Shown here piece after piece: positions 26,980 through 35,965 of a stretch of DNA of 64,000 nucleotides; positions within the stretch are counted from its first letter, which is position 1, and each line of letters starts with the position of its first letter. The translations under genes were made by a program, and so were the position numbers. Origin of the DNA: Bacteroidia bacterium. Its GTDB lineage: Bacteria > Bacteroidota > Bacteroidia > Bacteroidales > Paludibacteraceae. The stretch covers positions 19,462 to 83,461 of the forward strand of contig RZYM01000009.1 of the NCBI GenBank assembly GCA_009930305.1. Reading direction: 5' to 3'. The notes beneath the pieces were generated by a model. The model saw only the letters and a list, made by a program, of their open reading frames with translations, had not been told where the DNA came from and ran no database searches.

Positions 26980-27273
26980 GTGAATAACAAAGAATTATTA
27001 GTAGAATTATCAAATCGTTTAGGAAAAACTCAAAAAGAGGTATCTGCTATGTTGAATGTAACAACAGATTGCATGATTCGTTCCTTTACAGAAAATTCAA
27101 ACCTTGTTTTACAAGGTTTTGGGGCTTTTGAAGTGCGTAAAAAAGCTGATCGTATTCTTGTTAATCCTACTACAAAACTTCAAATGATTGTACCTCCTAA
27201 GTTAACGTTAATCTTTAAAGCAAGTAATACCTATAAGGAGAAGATTAAAAATAAGGAACACAATGGAAAATAA
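26980..27273 (+). CDS. HU-family DNA-binding protein
   Basis: Translation from a GTG at 26980 gives 97 residues starting MNNKELLVELSNRLGKTQKE, with the HU/IHF fold: two N-terminal helices, then FTENSNLVLQGFGAFEVRKK and an arm-like segment, ending with a basic tail. The first in-frame codon available upstream (TTG 26947) overlaps the promoter, so GTG is preferred. The sequence is more diverged than canonical HU. HU proteins bend DNA and organise the nucleoid. It overlaps the following HU-LysM gene by 11 nt, a tandem arrangement typical of Bacteroidales. Confidence 0.88.
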   Translation: MNNKELLVELSNRLGKTQKEVSAMLNVTTDCMIRSFTENSNLVLQGFGAFEVRKKADRILVNPTTKLQMIVPPKLTLIFKASNTYKEKIKNKEHNGK

Positions 27274-28315
27274 AAAGATATCAATACAAGAGCTAACCGA
27301 TATAATTGCGAAAGAATCTAATTCAACCAAAAAGTTTTCTGAAGATTTTATTCGCGAGTTGGTTGATGTTATAGAAGAGTATTTAGAGAAAGATGGAATT
27401 GTAAAGGTTAAAGGTCTTGGAACATTCAAATTATTGTGGATTGAAGATCGTAAGAGCGTAAATGTAACAACTGGAGAGACGATCATTCTACCAGCTCGTT
27501 ATAAAGTTTCGTTTATACCTGAATCATCTGTAAAACAATCAGTTAATGCTCAATATTCACATTTAGAAACTTTTGTGCCTGAGCCTCCTCAGAATTTAGA
27601 TAACAAGGATTCAAAAAAATCGGAGGAAGAGCAAATTATAAATCCCATTGAGAAACCGGTTAATAATTCAATTGTAGAAAAACCTCAAGAGTTAGCAAAA
27701 TCTGAAAAACCTATTACAGAAGCTATCGAAGCGAAACAAGATGTAAAAAAATCAGAATTGTCTTCTGAGCCTGAAAAAAAACAAAAGCGTAATCTAACAT
27801 GGTTAATAATATTGACAGTATTATTGCTATTATGTGGTGCCACATTTTACTTTCAAGCAAGTTGGGTGCCAATTGCGCGTACAAACATAGAAAATTGGTT
27901 AGGGATTAAAATCAAACCTGATACAGTTGCTATAGTTCCTGTAGAGTTAGAAGATTCAACAGAATTGTATTTTGATTCATTATATAATCAATCAGATACT
28001 TTAGTTACAGATACAGTACCTATTATTGAAGTTGCATCCACAACTGAGTATACTCCATCGGTTGCTCAAAACGCCCCTATTAGAGAAACAGTAATAGTAA
28101 GAGATGGTAGTCGTTTAACGATGGTTGCATATCGTGCTTATGGCCATAAGGCATTTTGGGTATATGTATATGATGCAAATAGAGATGTGCTAAGACATCC
28201 TAATGATGTTGCTCAAGGAATGCGATTAAGTATACCCGATTTGGATGCATCACTTGTTGATCCAAATAACGAAGAATGTATCAAAAAGGCAATTGAAATT
28301 GGTAAAAGATATTAA
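27263..28315 (+). CDS. Membrane-anchored HU-domain protein with C-terminal LysM-like domain
   Basis: The 350-residue protein has three parts. Residues 1-90 form an HU/IHF-like domain (ISIQELTDIIAKESN, DGIVKVKGLGTFKLLW). A charged linker of about 85 residues leads to a single membrane helix (178-198, TWLIILTVLLLLCGATFYF). The C-terminal part is a LysM-like domain (about 278-326, VIVRDGSRLTMVAYRAYGHK, ending with GMRLSIPD). In this topology the HU part would be cytoplasmic and the LysM part periplasmic, so the protein could tether DNA to the envelope. The HU domain may have lost DNA binding. This two-gene HU set is common in Bacteroidales, but its function is unknown as far as I know. Confidence 0.85.
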   Translation: MENKKISIQELTDIIAKESNSTKKFSEDFIRELVDVIEEYLEKDGIVKVKGLGTFKLLWIEDRKSVNVTTGETIILPARYKVSFIPESSVKQSVNAQYSHLETFVPEPPQNLDNKDSKKSEEEQIINPIEKPVNNSIVEKPQELAKSEKPITEAIEAKQDVKKSELSSEPEKKQKRNLTWLIILTVLLLLCGATFYFQASWVPIARTNIENWLGIKIKPDTVAIVPVELEDSTELYFDSLYNQSDTLVTDTVPIIEVASTTEYTPSVAQNAPIRETVIVRDGSRLTMVAYRAYGHKAFWVYVYDANRDVLRHPNDVAQGMRLSIPDLDASLVDPNNEECIKKAIEIGKRY

Positions 28316-28405
28316 TTTATTTGCAAAAAATAAGCCTTTTAGACTATTCAGGGCATATATCTACCATTTATAACATTCGCTTAAACGTTTTTAACTGCAT
28401 AATTG

Positions 28406-28436
28406 TTGGAATCATTTTAACATTTGCATATCTTCG
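28406..28436 (+). promoter_or_regulatory. Promoter of the moxR-bat operon
   Basis: A TTG at 28406-28408 and TATCTTCG at 28429-28436 are separated by 20 bp, matching the Bacteroidota -33/-7 layout. The leader is about 60 nt and contains an inverted repeat (GCTGAA and TTCAGC around TTTG). The 181-nt gap contains nothing else that I recognise. Confidence 0.6.
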
Positions 28437-28496
28437 CACTGCTGAATTTGTTCAGCGGTGTTATTTTTTATTATACATTAATTCATATCATCAGTT

Positions 28497-29492
28497 ATGG
28501 GTCAAGTAGTTGATATTAGAGAATTAAATGCACGCATTGAAAAACAAAGTGCATTTGTTGATGTCCTAACTTTAGGAATGGACAAAGTAATAGTAGGTCA
28601 GAAGCATTTGGTTGAGTCATTGCTAATCGGACTTCTTTCTGACGGACATATATTACTGGAAGGTGTGCCTGGTTTGGCAAAAACATTAGCCATTAAGACT
28701 TTAGCACAGCTTATAGATAGTAAGTATAGCCGTATTCAGTTTACTCCGGATTTGCTGCCTGCAGATGTATTAGGAACTATGATTTATAGTCAGAAAACTG
28801 AAGAATTTGTGGTTAAAAAGGGACCGATATTTGCTAATTTTATTTTAGCAGATGAAATAAATCGTGCCCCTGCAAAAGTTCAGAGTGCTTTACTTGAGGC
28901 CATGCAAGAGCGTCAAGTAACCTTAGCAGATTCAACTTACAAGTTGGATGAACCATTCTTAGTTCTTGCTACACAAAACCCTATAGAACAAGAAGGAACA
29001 TATCCATTACCTGAAGCTCAGGTAGACCGTTTTATGTTAAAGGTAATCGTTAGCTATCCAAAACAGGAAGAAGAAAGGCTTATTATTCGTCAGAATATAG
29101 GGCCAAAACAAGCACCTGTAGTACCTGTTTTAAAGGCATCTGAAATTATTGCAGCTCGCGAAGTTATAAGAGAAATATATTTAGATGAAAAAATTGAGAA
29201 ATACATTCTAGATATAGTATTTGCAACTCGTGATCCAAAATTGTATAATCTTGATGATTTACAAGGAATGATTTCATTTGGAGCTTCTCCACGTGCATCA
29301 ATAAGTTTGGCTTTGGCAGCTCGTTCTTATGCATTTATCAAACATAGAGGATATGTTATTCCTGAAGATGTTCGTGCAGTATGCTACGATGTTCTTCGAC
29401 ACAGAATCGGTTTGAGTTATGAAGCAGAAGCAAATAGTTTAACATCAGAAGAAATTATAAGCCGAATCTTGAATATTGTTGAAGTTCCTTAA
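28497..29492 (+). CDS. MoxR-family AAA+ ATPase of the Bat operon
   Basis: The 331-residue AAA+ protein has Walker A GVPGLAKT (56-63), Walker B ILADEINRAPAKVQSA, sensor TQNPIEQEGTYPLPEAQ and the MoxR lid. MoxR ATPases act as chaperones for partner von Willebrand factor (VWA) proteins. Here it heads the operon for DUF58, a BatD-like protein, BatA, BatB, BatC, BatD and BatE, so these are its partners. The next gene begins 25 nt downstream. Confidence 0.93.
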   Translation: MGQVVDIRELNARIEKQSAFVDVLTLGMDKVIVGQKHLVESLLIGLLSDGHILLEGVPGLAKTLAIKTLAQLIDSKYSRIQFTPDLLPADVLGTMIYSQKTEEFVVKKGPIFANFILADEINRAPAKVQSALLEAMQERQVTLADSTYKLDEPFLVLATQNPIEQEGTYPLPEAQVDRFMLKVIVSYPKQEEERLIIRQNIGPKQAPVVPVLKASEIIAAREVIREIYLDEKIEKYILDIVFATRDPKLYNLDDLQGMISFGASPRASISLALAARSYAFIKHRGYVIPEDVRAVCYDVLRHRIGLSYEAEANSLTSEEIISRILNIVEVP

Positions 29493-29517
29493 TGAAGGAC
29501 AAAATCAATTTATTTCT

Positions 29518-30384
29518 ATGGAAACAAGCGAAATATTAAAAAAAGTAAGACAGGTCGAAATTAAAACGCGCGGGTTGTCGCAGAATATTTTCGCAGGTCA
29601 GTATCATACTGCCTTTAAGGGTAGGGGTATGGCCTTTTCCGAGGTACGTGAGTATCAATTCGGTGACGATATTAGAAGTATTGATTGGAATGTTACAGCT
29701 CGTTTTAATCATCCTTATATTAAGGTGTTTGAAGAAGAGCGAGAACTTACCGTTATGCTATTGGTTGATGTATCCGGTAGTGGCGATTTTGGTACTGAAT
29801 GCAGAACAAAACGTGAACTAATGACAGAAATAGCTGCAACATTAGCATTTTCAGCCATTCAAAATAATGATAAAATCGGCGTCATATTTTTTTCTGATAA
29901 AATAGAAAAATTTATAGCACCTCAAAAAGGTAAGAAACATATCCTTTACATCATACGTGAGTTAATTGAATTTCGTCCCGAAAGTAGGAAAACAGATATA
30001 TCTGTGGTTATGCGTTATTTGACAAATGCAATCAAAAAACGTTGTACAGCATTCCTTATTTCAGATTTTATTTCAGATAGTTTTGATAAAGCACTTATGA
30101 TAGCCGGTAAAAAGCATGATTTAGTGGCTCTGCAAGTGTATGACGAAAAAGATTCAGAGATGCCTGATATCGGTTTGATGAAGGTAAAAGACTCTGAAAC
30201 AGGCGAATGTATGTATGTTGATACTTCCAGATGGGATGTTAGAAAAAGTTATGAAGAGCATTGGCGTAAACGTCAAGAACGTTTGTCAAAAGAATTCTCC
30301 AAAAATGGAATCGACTTGGCTTCTGTTAGAACCGGTGACGATTATGTTAAGGTTTTAATTAATTTGTTTAGAATGAGAGGATAG
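29518..30384 (+). CDS. DUF58 domain protein
   Basis: Translation from the ATG at 29518 gives 288 residues; an earlier start would run into moxR. It shows the DUF58 signature FGDDIRSIDWNVTARF and a following VWA-like metal site LLVDVSGSGDF. DUF58 proteins are encoded with MoxR ATPases and VWA proteins and form part of the same membrane-stress complex. The biochemical role is not known. Confidence 0.92.
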   Translation: METSEILKKVRQVEIKTRGLSQNIFAGQYHTAFKGRGMAFSEVREYQFGDDIRSIDWNVTARFNHPYIKVFEEERELTVMLLVDVSGSGDFGTECRTKRELMTEIAATLAFSAIQNNDKIGVIFFSDKIEKFIAPQKGKKHILYIIRELIEFRPESRKTDISVVMRYLTNAIKKRCTAFLISDFISDSFDKALMIAGKKHDLVALQVYDEKDSEMPDIGLMKVKDSETGECMYVDTSRWDVRKSYEEHWRKRQERLSKEFSKNGIDLASVRTGDDYVKVLINLFRMRG

Positions 30385-30388
30385 TTAT

Positions 30389-31372
30389 ATGAGAGTAAAA
30401 CTATTAATAATATTTTTTGCGTGTGCTTTTTGTCTTACAGCGCAAGACTTGTCAGTGTATGGCAAGTTAGATCCTGCACAAATACAGATAGGAGAGCAAA
30501 CTACGCTTCGCTATGAATTTGCACAGCCCAAAGAAGCAAAAGTATCAATGCCATTGTTGCAGGATACTATAGCTAAAGGAGTTGAGATTGTAGAAGTTAT
30601 AAAGCCTGATACAATCGATTTGGGAAATGGTAGAATTCAGATTAATTTAGACTACATAATAACATCATTTGATAGTGGTTTTTATTTTATTCCTGCGATG
30701 CAGTTTGTTAGTGCAAACGAAAAAACAGAAAGTCGTCCAATAGGTTTAACCGTGCATACTGTACAGGTAAATCCTGAAACAGACTCAGTTAAAGATATAA
30801 AAGAAATTATGGATGCTCCATTTAGTTGGAAAGAGTTTTTTAAATGGGTAGGTATTATATTAGGTATATTGGCAGTTATTGCATTAATAGCATTCATTTT
30901 GATTAAATATGTTTTCAAAAAGAAGGTGCCATTTATTCCGGAAAAAGAGGAAGTTAAAGAATCTGCTGATATAGTCGCGTTGCGTCGTTTGGAGCAGATA
31001 AAAGAAGAAAAATTATGGCAGTCAGGAAAAATTAAAGAGTTTTATATCGAATTGACTGAAGTTGTACGTGTTTATATTGCTAGTCGTTTTGATATAAATG
31101 CAATGGAAATGACATCTGAAGAAATTATTTCACTTACCAGAAAGTATCCTGACATGGATGAGGTAAGAATAATTTTGCGACAGATATTGGAATTGTCTGA
31201 TTTAGTGAAGTTTGCGAAATTTATTCCTCTTGATAAAGAGAATTATTGTTCTATAATAGATGCGTTTACTTTTGTTGAAAAAACAAAAATAACTGAACCT
31301 GAGAGTACTAATGATGATGCTGAAAATCCGAAAAATACAGATGCAACTGTAGGAAAGGAGTTTAAATCATGA
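30389..31372 (+). CDS. BatD-like membrane protein with C-terminal DUF4381-like region
   Basis: The 327-residue protein has a signal peptide (MRVKLLIIFFACAFCLTA). An N-terminal beta domain resembles the first domain of BatD (KLDPAQIQIGEQTTLRYEF). One membrane helix follows (about 155-173, VGIILGILAVIALIAFIL), then a cytoplasmic helical region (residues 190-320, LRRLEQIKEEKLWQSG, IKEFYIELTEVVRVYIASRF) like DUF4381. It lies between DUF58 and batA in the common Bacteroidales operon. It overlaps batA by 4 nt and probably links the periplasmic and cytoplasmic parts of the complex. Confidence 0.8.
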   Translation: MRVKLLIIFFACAFCLTAQDLSVYGKLDPAQIQIGEQTTLRYEFAQPKEAKVSMPLLQDTIAKGVEIVEVIKPDTIDLGNGRIQINLDYIITSFDSGFYFIPAMQFVSANEKTESRPIGLTVHTVQVNPETDSVKDIKEIMDAPFSWKEFFKWVGIILGILAVIALIAFILIKYVFKKKVPFIPEKEEVKESADIVALRRLEQIKEEKLWQSGKIKEFYIELTEVVRVYIASRFDINAMEMTSEEIISLTRKYPDMDEVRIILRQILELSDLVKFAKFIPLDKENYCSIIDAFTFVEKTKITEPESTNDDAENPKNTDATVGKEFKS

Positions 31373-32352
31373 CATTTGCAAATCCATATTATTTTTTGTT
31401 GTTGCTATTGGTAATTCCTATAGTAGCATGGTATGTTTGGAAACGAAAATCGTTTACACCGGAAGTGAAAATTTCGTCGGTTGCATCTTTTTCAGGCATC
31501 AAAAAATCTCCTAAAGTTTACTTGAGACATTTGCCATTCGTATTGTCAGTTTTAGCTATTATATCAATAATAGTTGCACTGGCGCGTCCTCAAAAAAGTG
31601 ATAGTTGGAGTAATCAAACTACAGAAGGTATAGATATTGTCATGTCTCTTGATATATCCGGAAGTATGTTAGCTGAGGATTTGAAGCCTAATCGTTTGGA
31701 AGCTGCAAAATCGGTTGCAAGTAAATTTATATCTGAGCGCTCAAATGATAATATTGCACTTGTAGTATTTGCCGGCGAAAGCTTTACACAATGTCCTTTG
31801 ACAGTGAATCATGCCGAACTTATAAATTTAATGAAGGGTGTAAAGAGTGGAATGATTGAAGATGGAACTGCAATCGGCTCAGGTTTGGCAACTGCGATTA
31901 ATCGTATTAAGGATAGTCAGGCTAAATCAAAGGTTATAATATTATTGACTGATGGTTCTAATAATAGGGGTGAGATTGCACCAACAACAGCCGGTGAGAT
32001 TGCAAAAACATTTGGAGTGCGTGTTTATACTATTGGTGTTGGCACCAGAGGTATGGCTCCATATCCATTTCAGACACCTTATGGCATACAATATCAAGAT
32101 GTAGAAGTAGATATAGATGAGCCGACTTTGCAGCAAATTGCATCAACTACCGGTGGCGCTTATTTTAGAGCTACTGACAATGATAGTTTGGAGTCAATTT
32201 ATTCTGAGATTGATAAAATGGAAAAAACCAAGATCAATGTAAAAGAATTCAGCAAAAAAGAAGAACTGTATCATATTTTTTCATTGTTAGCAGTAGTATT
32301 TTTAGTTTCTGCTGTTGCTTTACGTAACACTGTTTTAAAATCAATTCCTTAA
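31369..32352 (+). CDS. batA: BatA, von Willebrand factor A-domain membrane protein
   Basis: The 327-residue protein has two N-terminal membrane helices, a VWA domain with the MIDAS metal motif DISGS (D95, S97, S99) followed by TDGSNNRGEI, and a C-terminal helix (YHIFSLLAVVFLVSAVALR). BatA is one of two VWA proteins of the Bacteroides aerotolerance operon. The complex is thought to protect against oxygen and other envelope stress, and its molecular activity is unresolved. It is followed by batB after a 60-nt gap. Confidence 0.95.
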   Translation: MTFANPYYFLLLLLVIPIVAWYVWKRKSFTPEVKISSVASFSGIKKSPKVYLRHLPFVLSVLAIISIIVALARPQKSDSWSNQTTEGIDIVMSLDISGSMLAEDLKPNRLEAAKSVASKFISERSNDNIALVVFAGESFTQCPLTVNHAELINLMKGVKSGMIEDGTAIGSGLATAINRIKDSQAKSKVIILLTDGSNNRGEIAPTTAGEIAKTFGVRVYTIGVGTRGMAPYPFQTPYGIQYQDVEVDIDEPTLQQIASTTGGAYFRATDNDSLESIYSEIDKMEKTKINVKEFSKKEELYHIFSLLAVVFLVSAVALRNTVLKSIP

Positions 32353-32412
32353 TGTCTCGAATTGATATTGTGTATTAAATGATAAAGAATTAATTTCTTA
32401 AAGATTTTAAAG

Positions 32413-33429
32413 ATGTTTCGATTTGCTCGTCCCGAATATTTATATTTATTATTACTGATACCGGTTTTGATCGGTTTCTTCTATTATAGCTTAATCATTA
32501 AAAACAAGCGTTTAAGAAAATTAGGAGAAAAATCATTACTAAAAAAATTGATGTTAACAACTTCTCATTGGCGTCCAAGGGTAAAGTTTTATATGGTTTT
32601 AGCCTCAATTATATTATGTATTTTTGCTTTAGCCGGTCCTCAATTTGGTACAAAATTAGAAAAAGTAAAGCGTCAGGGTATTGAAATGATGGTAGCAGTT
32701 GATGTGTCAAATTCAATGTTAGCTCAAGATGTGTCACCCGACAGAATGTCGCGTGCAAAGCAAGTACTATCCAGATTAATCGACAATTTACAAGATGATA
32801 AGGTAGGTTTGTTGGTATTTGCCGGAGATGCATATGTTCAGATGCCAATGACCACAGATGTCGGATCAGCTAAGATGTTCTTATCTAATATAAATCCAGG
32901 AATGGTGCCTGTACAGGGTACTGCGATAGGTTCTGCTATACGAATGTCTATGGGTTTGTTTAGTTCGCAAGAAAATATTAGTAAATCGATAATTATCATT
33001 ACTGATGGCGAAAACCACGAGGATGATGCAATTGCAACTGCAAAAATGGCATTGGAAAATGGTGTTACCGTAAATGTTCTAGGTTTGGGTACTCCTCAAG
33101 GATCGCCAATCCCTATAAATGGAACAAATAGTTTTAGAAAAGACAGTGAAGGTAATGTGGTTGTAACAAAATTGAATGAGCAAATGTGTCAAGAAATAGC
33201 TCAAGCAGGTGGTGGAGTATATGTTAGAGCCGATATTGCGGGAACAGCTGTACGTTTGTTATCTAAAGAATTGAATAAATTGGATAAGGCAGATATAGAA
33301 GCCGAAGTCTATACTAATTATAATGAGCAATATGCTCCTCTTTTGTGGTTATCACTGATATTATTGCTCGTTGAAGCTTGTTTATTGGAACGTAAGAATC
33401 CTTTATTTAAGAATGTTAAATTGTTTTAG
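32413..33429 (+). CDS. batB: BatB, von Willebrand factor A-domain membrane protein
   Basis: The 338-residue protein has the same layout as BatA: hydrophobic N-terminus, helix at about 60-78, VWA domain with MIDAS DVSNS (D97, S99, S101) and ITDGENHEDDA, and a C-terminal helix (YAPLLWLSLILLLVEACLL). It is paralogous to BatA and the two may pair. The stop is 4 nt before the batC start. Confidence 0.95.
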   Translation: MFRFARPEYLYLLLLIPVLIGFFYYSLIIKNKRLRKLGEKSLLKKLMLTTSHWRPRVKFYMVLASIILCIFALAGPQFGTKLEKVKRQGIEMMVAVDVSNSMLAQDVSPDRMSRAKQVLSRLIDNLQDDKVGLLVFAGDAYVQMPMTTDVGSAKMFLSNINPGMVPVQGTAIGSAIRMSMGLFSSQENISKSIIIITDGENHEDDAIATAKMALENGVTVNVLGLGTPQGSPIPINGTNSFRKDSEGNVVVTKLNEQMCQEIAQAGGGVYVRADIAGTAVRLLSKELNKLDKADIEAEVYTNYNEQYAPLLWLSLILLLVEACLLERKNPLFKNVKLF

Positions 33430-33433
33430 TATC

Positions 33434-34126
33434 ATGCGAAAATTATTGTTTTGTACTATCTTATCTATTGGCATACCTTTTGTAGTATTAGCTCAAGAGG
33501 CAAATCCTGATATCCGTAGCGGAAATAAATTATATAAAAACCAAAAATATACCGATTCGGAAATTGAGTATAGAAAAGGTATTCAAAAAGACAAAAAGTC
33601 AATAGAAAGTTTTTACAATCTTGGGAATAGCTTGTATCAGCAAAAAAAATATAAAGAAGCTGCTGAAGAATATGAAAAAGCAGCCACTTTAACTGATAAT
33701 AAAGATAAATTGGCATCAGTATATCATAATATGGGTAATTCTTATTATGAAGCAGAAGATTACGGAAAGAGTATTGATGCTTATAAAAAGTCGCTTAAGA
33801 ATCGTCCATCAGATAATGATACCCGTTTTAATTTAGCTTTAGCGCAGCAGAAGTTGCAAAAACAACAACAGCAACAACAACAGCAACAACAAGATCAAAA
33901 TCAAGACAAAAAAGATCAAAAAGATAAGCAGCAACAGCAAGATCAAAAGGACAAGAAAGATCAACAAAAGCCGCAGCAACAACAACCGCAACCGCAACAA
34001 GAAGAGTTGTCTAAGGAAGCGGCTCAACAAATATTAAACTCGTATTCGCAAGATGAGCGAGAAGTACAAGAAAAAGTAAAAGAACAACAACAAGCAGGAC
34101 AAAGGCATTTGGAAAAAGACTGGTAA
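33434..34126 (+). CDS. batC: BatC, TPR protein with glutamine-rich tract
   Basis: The start at 33434 gives 230 residues and a signal peptide (MRKLLFCTILSIGIPFVVLA); a longer frame begins inside batB and has no signal. Two to three TPR units follow (SIESFYNLGNSLYQQKKYKE, ASVYHNMGNSYYEAEDYGKS). After these comes a low-complexity tract, mostly Gln with Lys, Asp and Pro (coding for about residues 138-195). The tail is helical (LSKEAAQQILNSYSQDEREV). BatC is the periplasmic scaffold of the Bat complex. The Gln/Lys/Asp tract is probably a flexible linker and is prone to length variation. Confidence 0.92.
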   Translation: MRKLLFCTILSIGIPFVVLAQEANPDIRSGNKLYKNQKYTDSEIEYRKGIQKDKKSIESFYNLGNSLYQQKKYKEAAEEYEKAATLTDNKDKLASVYHNMGNSYYEAEDYGKSIDAYKKSLKNRPSDNDTRFNLALAQQKLQKQQQQQQQQQQDQNQDKKDQKDKQQQQDQKDKKDQQKPQQQQPQPQQEELSKEAAQQILNSYSQDEREVQEKVKEQQQAGQRHLEKDW

Positions 34127-34127
34127 T

Positions 34128-35960
34128 ATGAAAACAAAAATATTAGTTATATTAGGCTTATGTATGTTAGCTGTTTCGGCGTATGCTGAAGAACTTCAAT
34201 TTGCTGCGTCAGCACCTCCTGCAGTTGTTGCAGGTGATCAGTTTAGGGTTACATATACATTAAATAAAGAAGGCAAGGATATGAGAATTCCTGATATGTC
34301 TGATTTTGATGTATTAATGGGACCTTCTACATCGCGTAGTTCAAGTATGCAGATCACTAATGGTTCAATGACTAGAACCATGTCTATATCATATACTTAT
34401 ATATTAGCAGGAAGAGCTCCGGGTAAATATACTTTAGCTCCTGCTACAGTAGTTGTTGATGGGCAAAAGTACAGTTCTAATCAACTAGAAATAAAAGTGC
34501 TGCCCCCTGATCAAAAAGTGCCTTCTTCAGCAAGTACGCAAAGTTCGAATCAAGTTCCTGTATCTCAAAGTAATACCTCTACAAATATCTCTGATAAACA
34601 ATTATTCATTCGTCAGACTTTATCAAAAACAAAGGTTTACGAACAAGAGGCTATTTTAGTCACGTATAAATTGTATACTAGAAATGATGTTAGTAATATT
34701 CCGAGCGCAAAATTCCCTGAATTTAAAGGTTTTTATGTGCAAGAAATTGATCTAAACCAAAACCAACAGTTTGTTACAGAACATTATGATGGTTTGAACT
34801 ATAATACATACATATTAAAACAATGTTTGTTATATCCGCAACATTCCGGGACTTTAAATATTGAATCAGGAAAATTAGATATAGTTTTAAGAGTTCGTGT
34901 TAACAATAGAGCACAAAGTATATTTGATAACTTCTTTGATTCGTATCAAGAAGTACGAAAAACATTAAACATACCATCAGCTAAAGTTGAGGTTATGCCT
35001 TTGCCATCAGGTGCACCTGCAGGTTTTAGTGGGGCAGTAGGAACTTACAAGATGTCTTCAACTATTTCCTCAACCAAATTAAAAGCCAACGATGCAGTGA
35101 CAATTAAGGTAGGTATATCAGGAAACGGAAATTTAAAATTGCTTAAGAACCCTGAAATAACATTTCCAATTGATTTTGATATTTATGATCCTAAGGTAGA
35201 AACAAATATAAAAGCAGCATCAACCGGAACTTCCGGAAATAGAAATATTGAATATCTGGCAATTCCACGTTTTGGAGGTGATTTTGAAATACCATCTGCC
35301 GAATTTACATATTTTGACTTAACTACAAAGAAATATAAAACATTGCGAACTCCTACTTATTCAATTAATGTAGAAGGTACATCTAACGAAACAGCAGTTG
35401 TTTCTTCTAATTATGTGTCGAATAAGGAAAGTGTAAAAAATATTGGTTCAGATATAAGGTATATTTGTAGTGATGTTACTTTAAAACCAAAGAACGATTT
35501 CTTTTTAGGGTCAGTATCGTTTTGGATGTCAATTATTATACCTGTTGTTATTTTCTTAGTATTACTAATTGTATTACAAAAACAAGTAAGAGAAAATGCC
35601 AATGTCGCATTACGTAAAACAAAACGAGCTAATAAACAAGCACGTAAGCGTTTGAAAGCTGCTGAAAGATATATGAAAGCATCAGATAAAGCACATTTCT
35701 ATGAAGAAACTATGAAGGCTTTGTGGGGATATTTGAGTGATAAACTATTAATTCCGATTTCTGATTTAACGAAAGACAATGTACAAGATGAATTGTTACG
35801 TCATAATGTTTCTCAAGAATTGATAGATGAATTTCTTAAAACATTGTCTGATTGTGAATTTGCTCGTTTTTCGCCGATAGTAGAGGAGGACTTATCTCTT
35901 GAAAATATATTTGAACGTTCTTTGAACTTGATTGGTCAATTGGAAAATACCATAAAATAA
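34128..35960 (+). CDS. batD: BatD, oxygen-tolerance membrane protein
   Basis: The 610-residue protein has a signal peptide (MKTKILVILGLCMLAVSAYA), and several tandem beta domains of the BatD family (EELQFAASAPPAVVAGDQFR, TLSKTKVYEQEAILVTYKLY, SSTKLKANDAVTIKVGISGN). A late membrane helix follows (about residues 463-483, VSFWMSIIIPVVIFLVLLIV), then a cytoplasmic helical tail (YEETMKALWGYLSDKL). It is the largest Bat component, projecting into the periplasm. It follows batC by one nucleotide. Confidence 0.94.
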   Translation: MKTKILVILGLCMLAVSAYAEELQFAASAPPAVVAGDQFRVTYTLNKEGKDMRIPDMSDFDVLMGPSTSRSSSMQITNGSMTRTMSISYTYILAGRAPGKYTLAPATVVVDGQKYSSNQLEIKVLPPDQKVPSSASTQSSNQVPVSQSNTSTNISDKQLFIRQTLSKTKVYEQEAILVTYKLYTRNDVSNIPSAKFPEFKGFYVQEIDLNQNQQFVTEHYDGLNYNTYILKQCLLYPQHSGTLNIESGKLDIVLRVRVNNRAQSIFDNFFDSYQEVRKTLNIPSAKVEVMPLPSGAPAGFSGAVGTYKMSSTISSTKLKANDAVTIKVGISGNGNLKLLKNPEITFPIDFDIYDPKVETNIKAASTGTSGNRNIEYLAIPRFGGDFEIPSAEFTYFDLTTKKYKTLRTPTYSINVEGTSNETAVVSSNYVSNKESVKNIGSDIRYICSDVTLKPKNDFFLGSVSFWMSIIIPVVIFLVLLIVLQKQVRENANVALRKTKRANKQARKRLKAAERYMKASDKAHFYEETMKALWGYLSDKLLIPISDLTKDNVQDELLRHNVSQELIDEFLKTLSDCEFARFSPIVEEDLSLENIFERSLNLIGQLENTIK

Positions 35961-35965
35961 TAGAA

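Noticed and set aside
28321..28509. 62-residue plus-strand frame before moxR
   Set aside because: It covers the moxR promoter and leader and has no recognisable start signal or family-like sequence.
33850..34000. Possible CRISPR or tandem repeat array
   Set aside because: The CAA/CAG repeats are in frame within batC, have no spacers, and encode a Gln-rich tract.
33839..34030. Leucine-rich minus-strand frame in batC
   Set aside because: It is the complement of the CAA/CAG-rich tract and is a composition effect, not a membrane protein.
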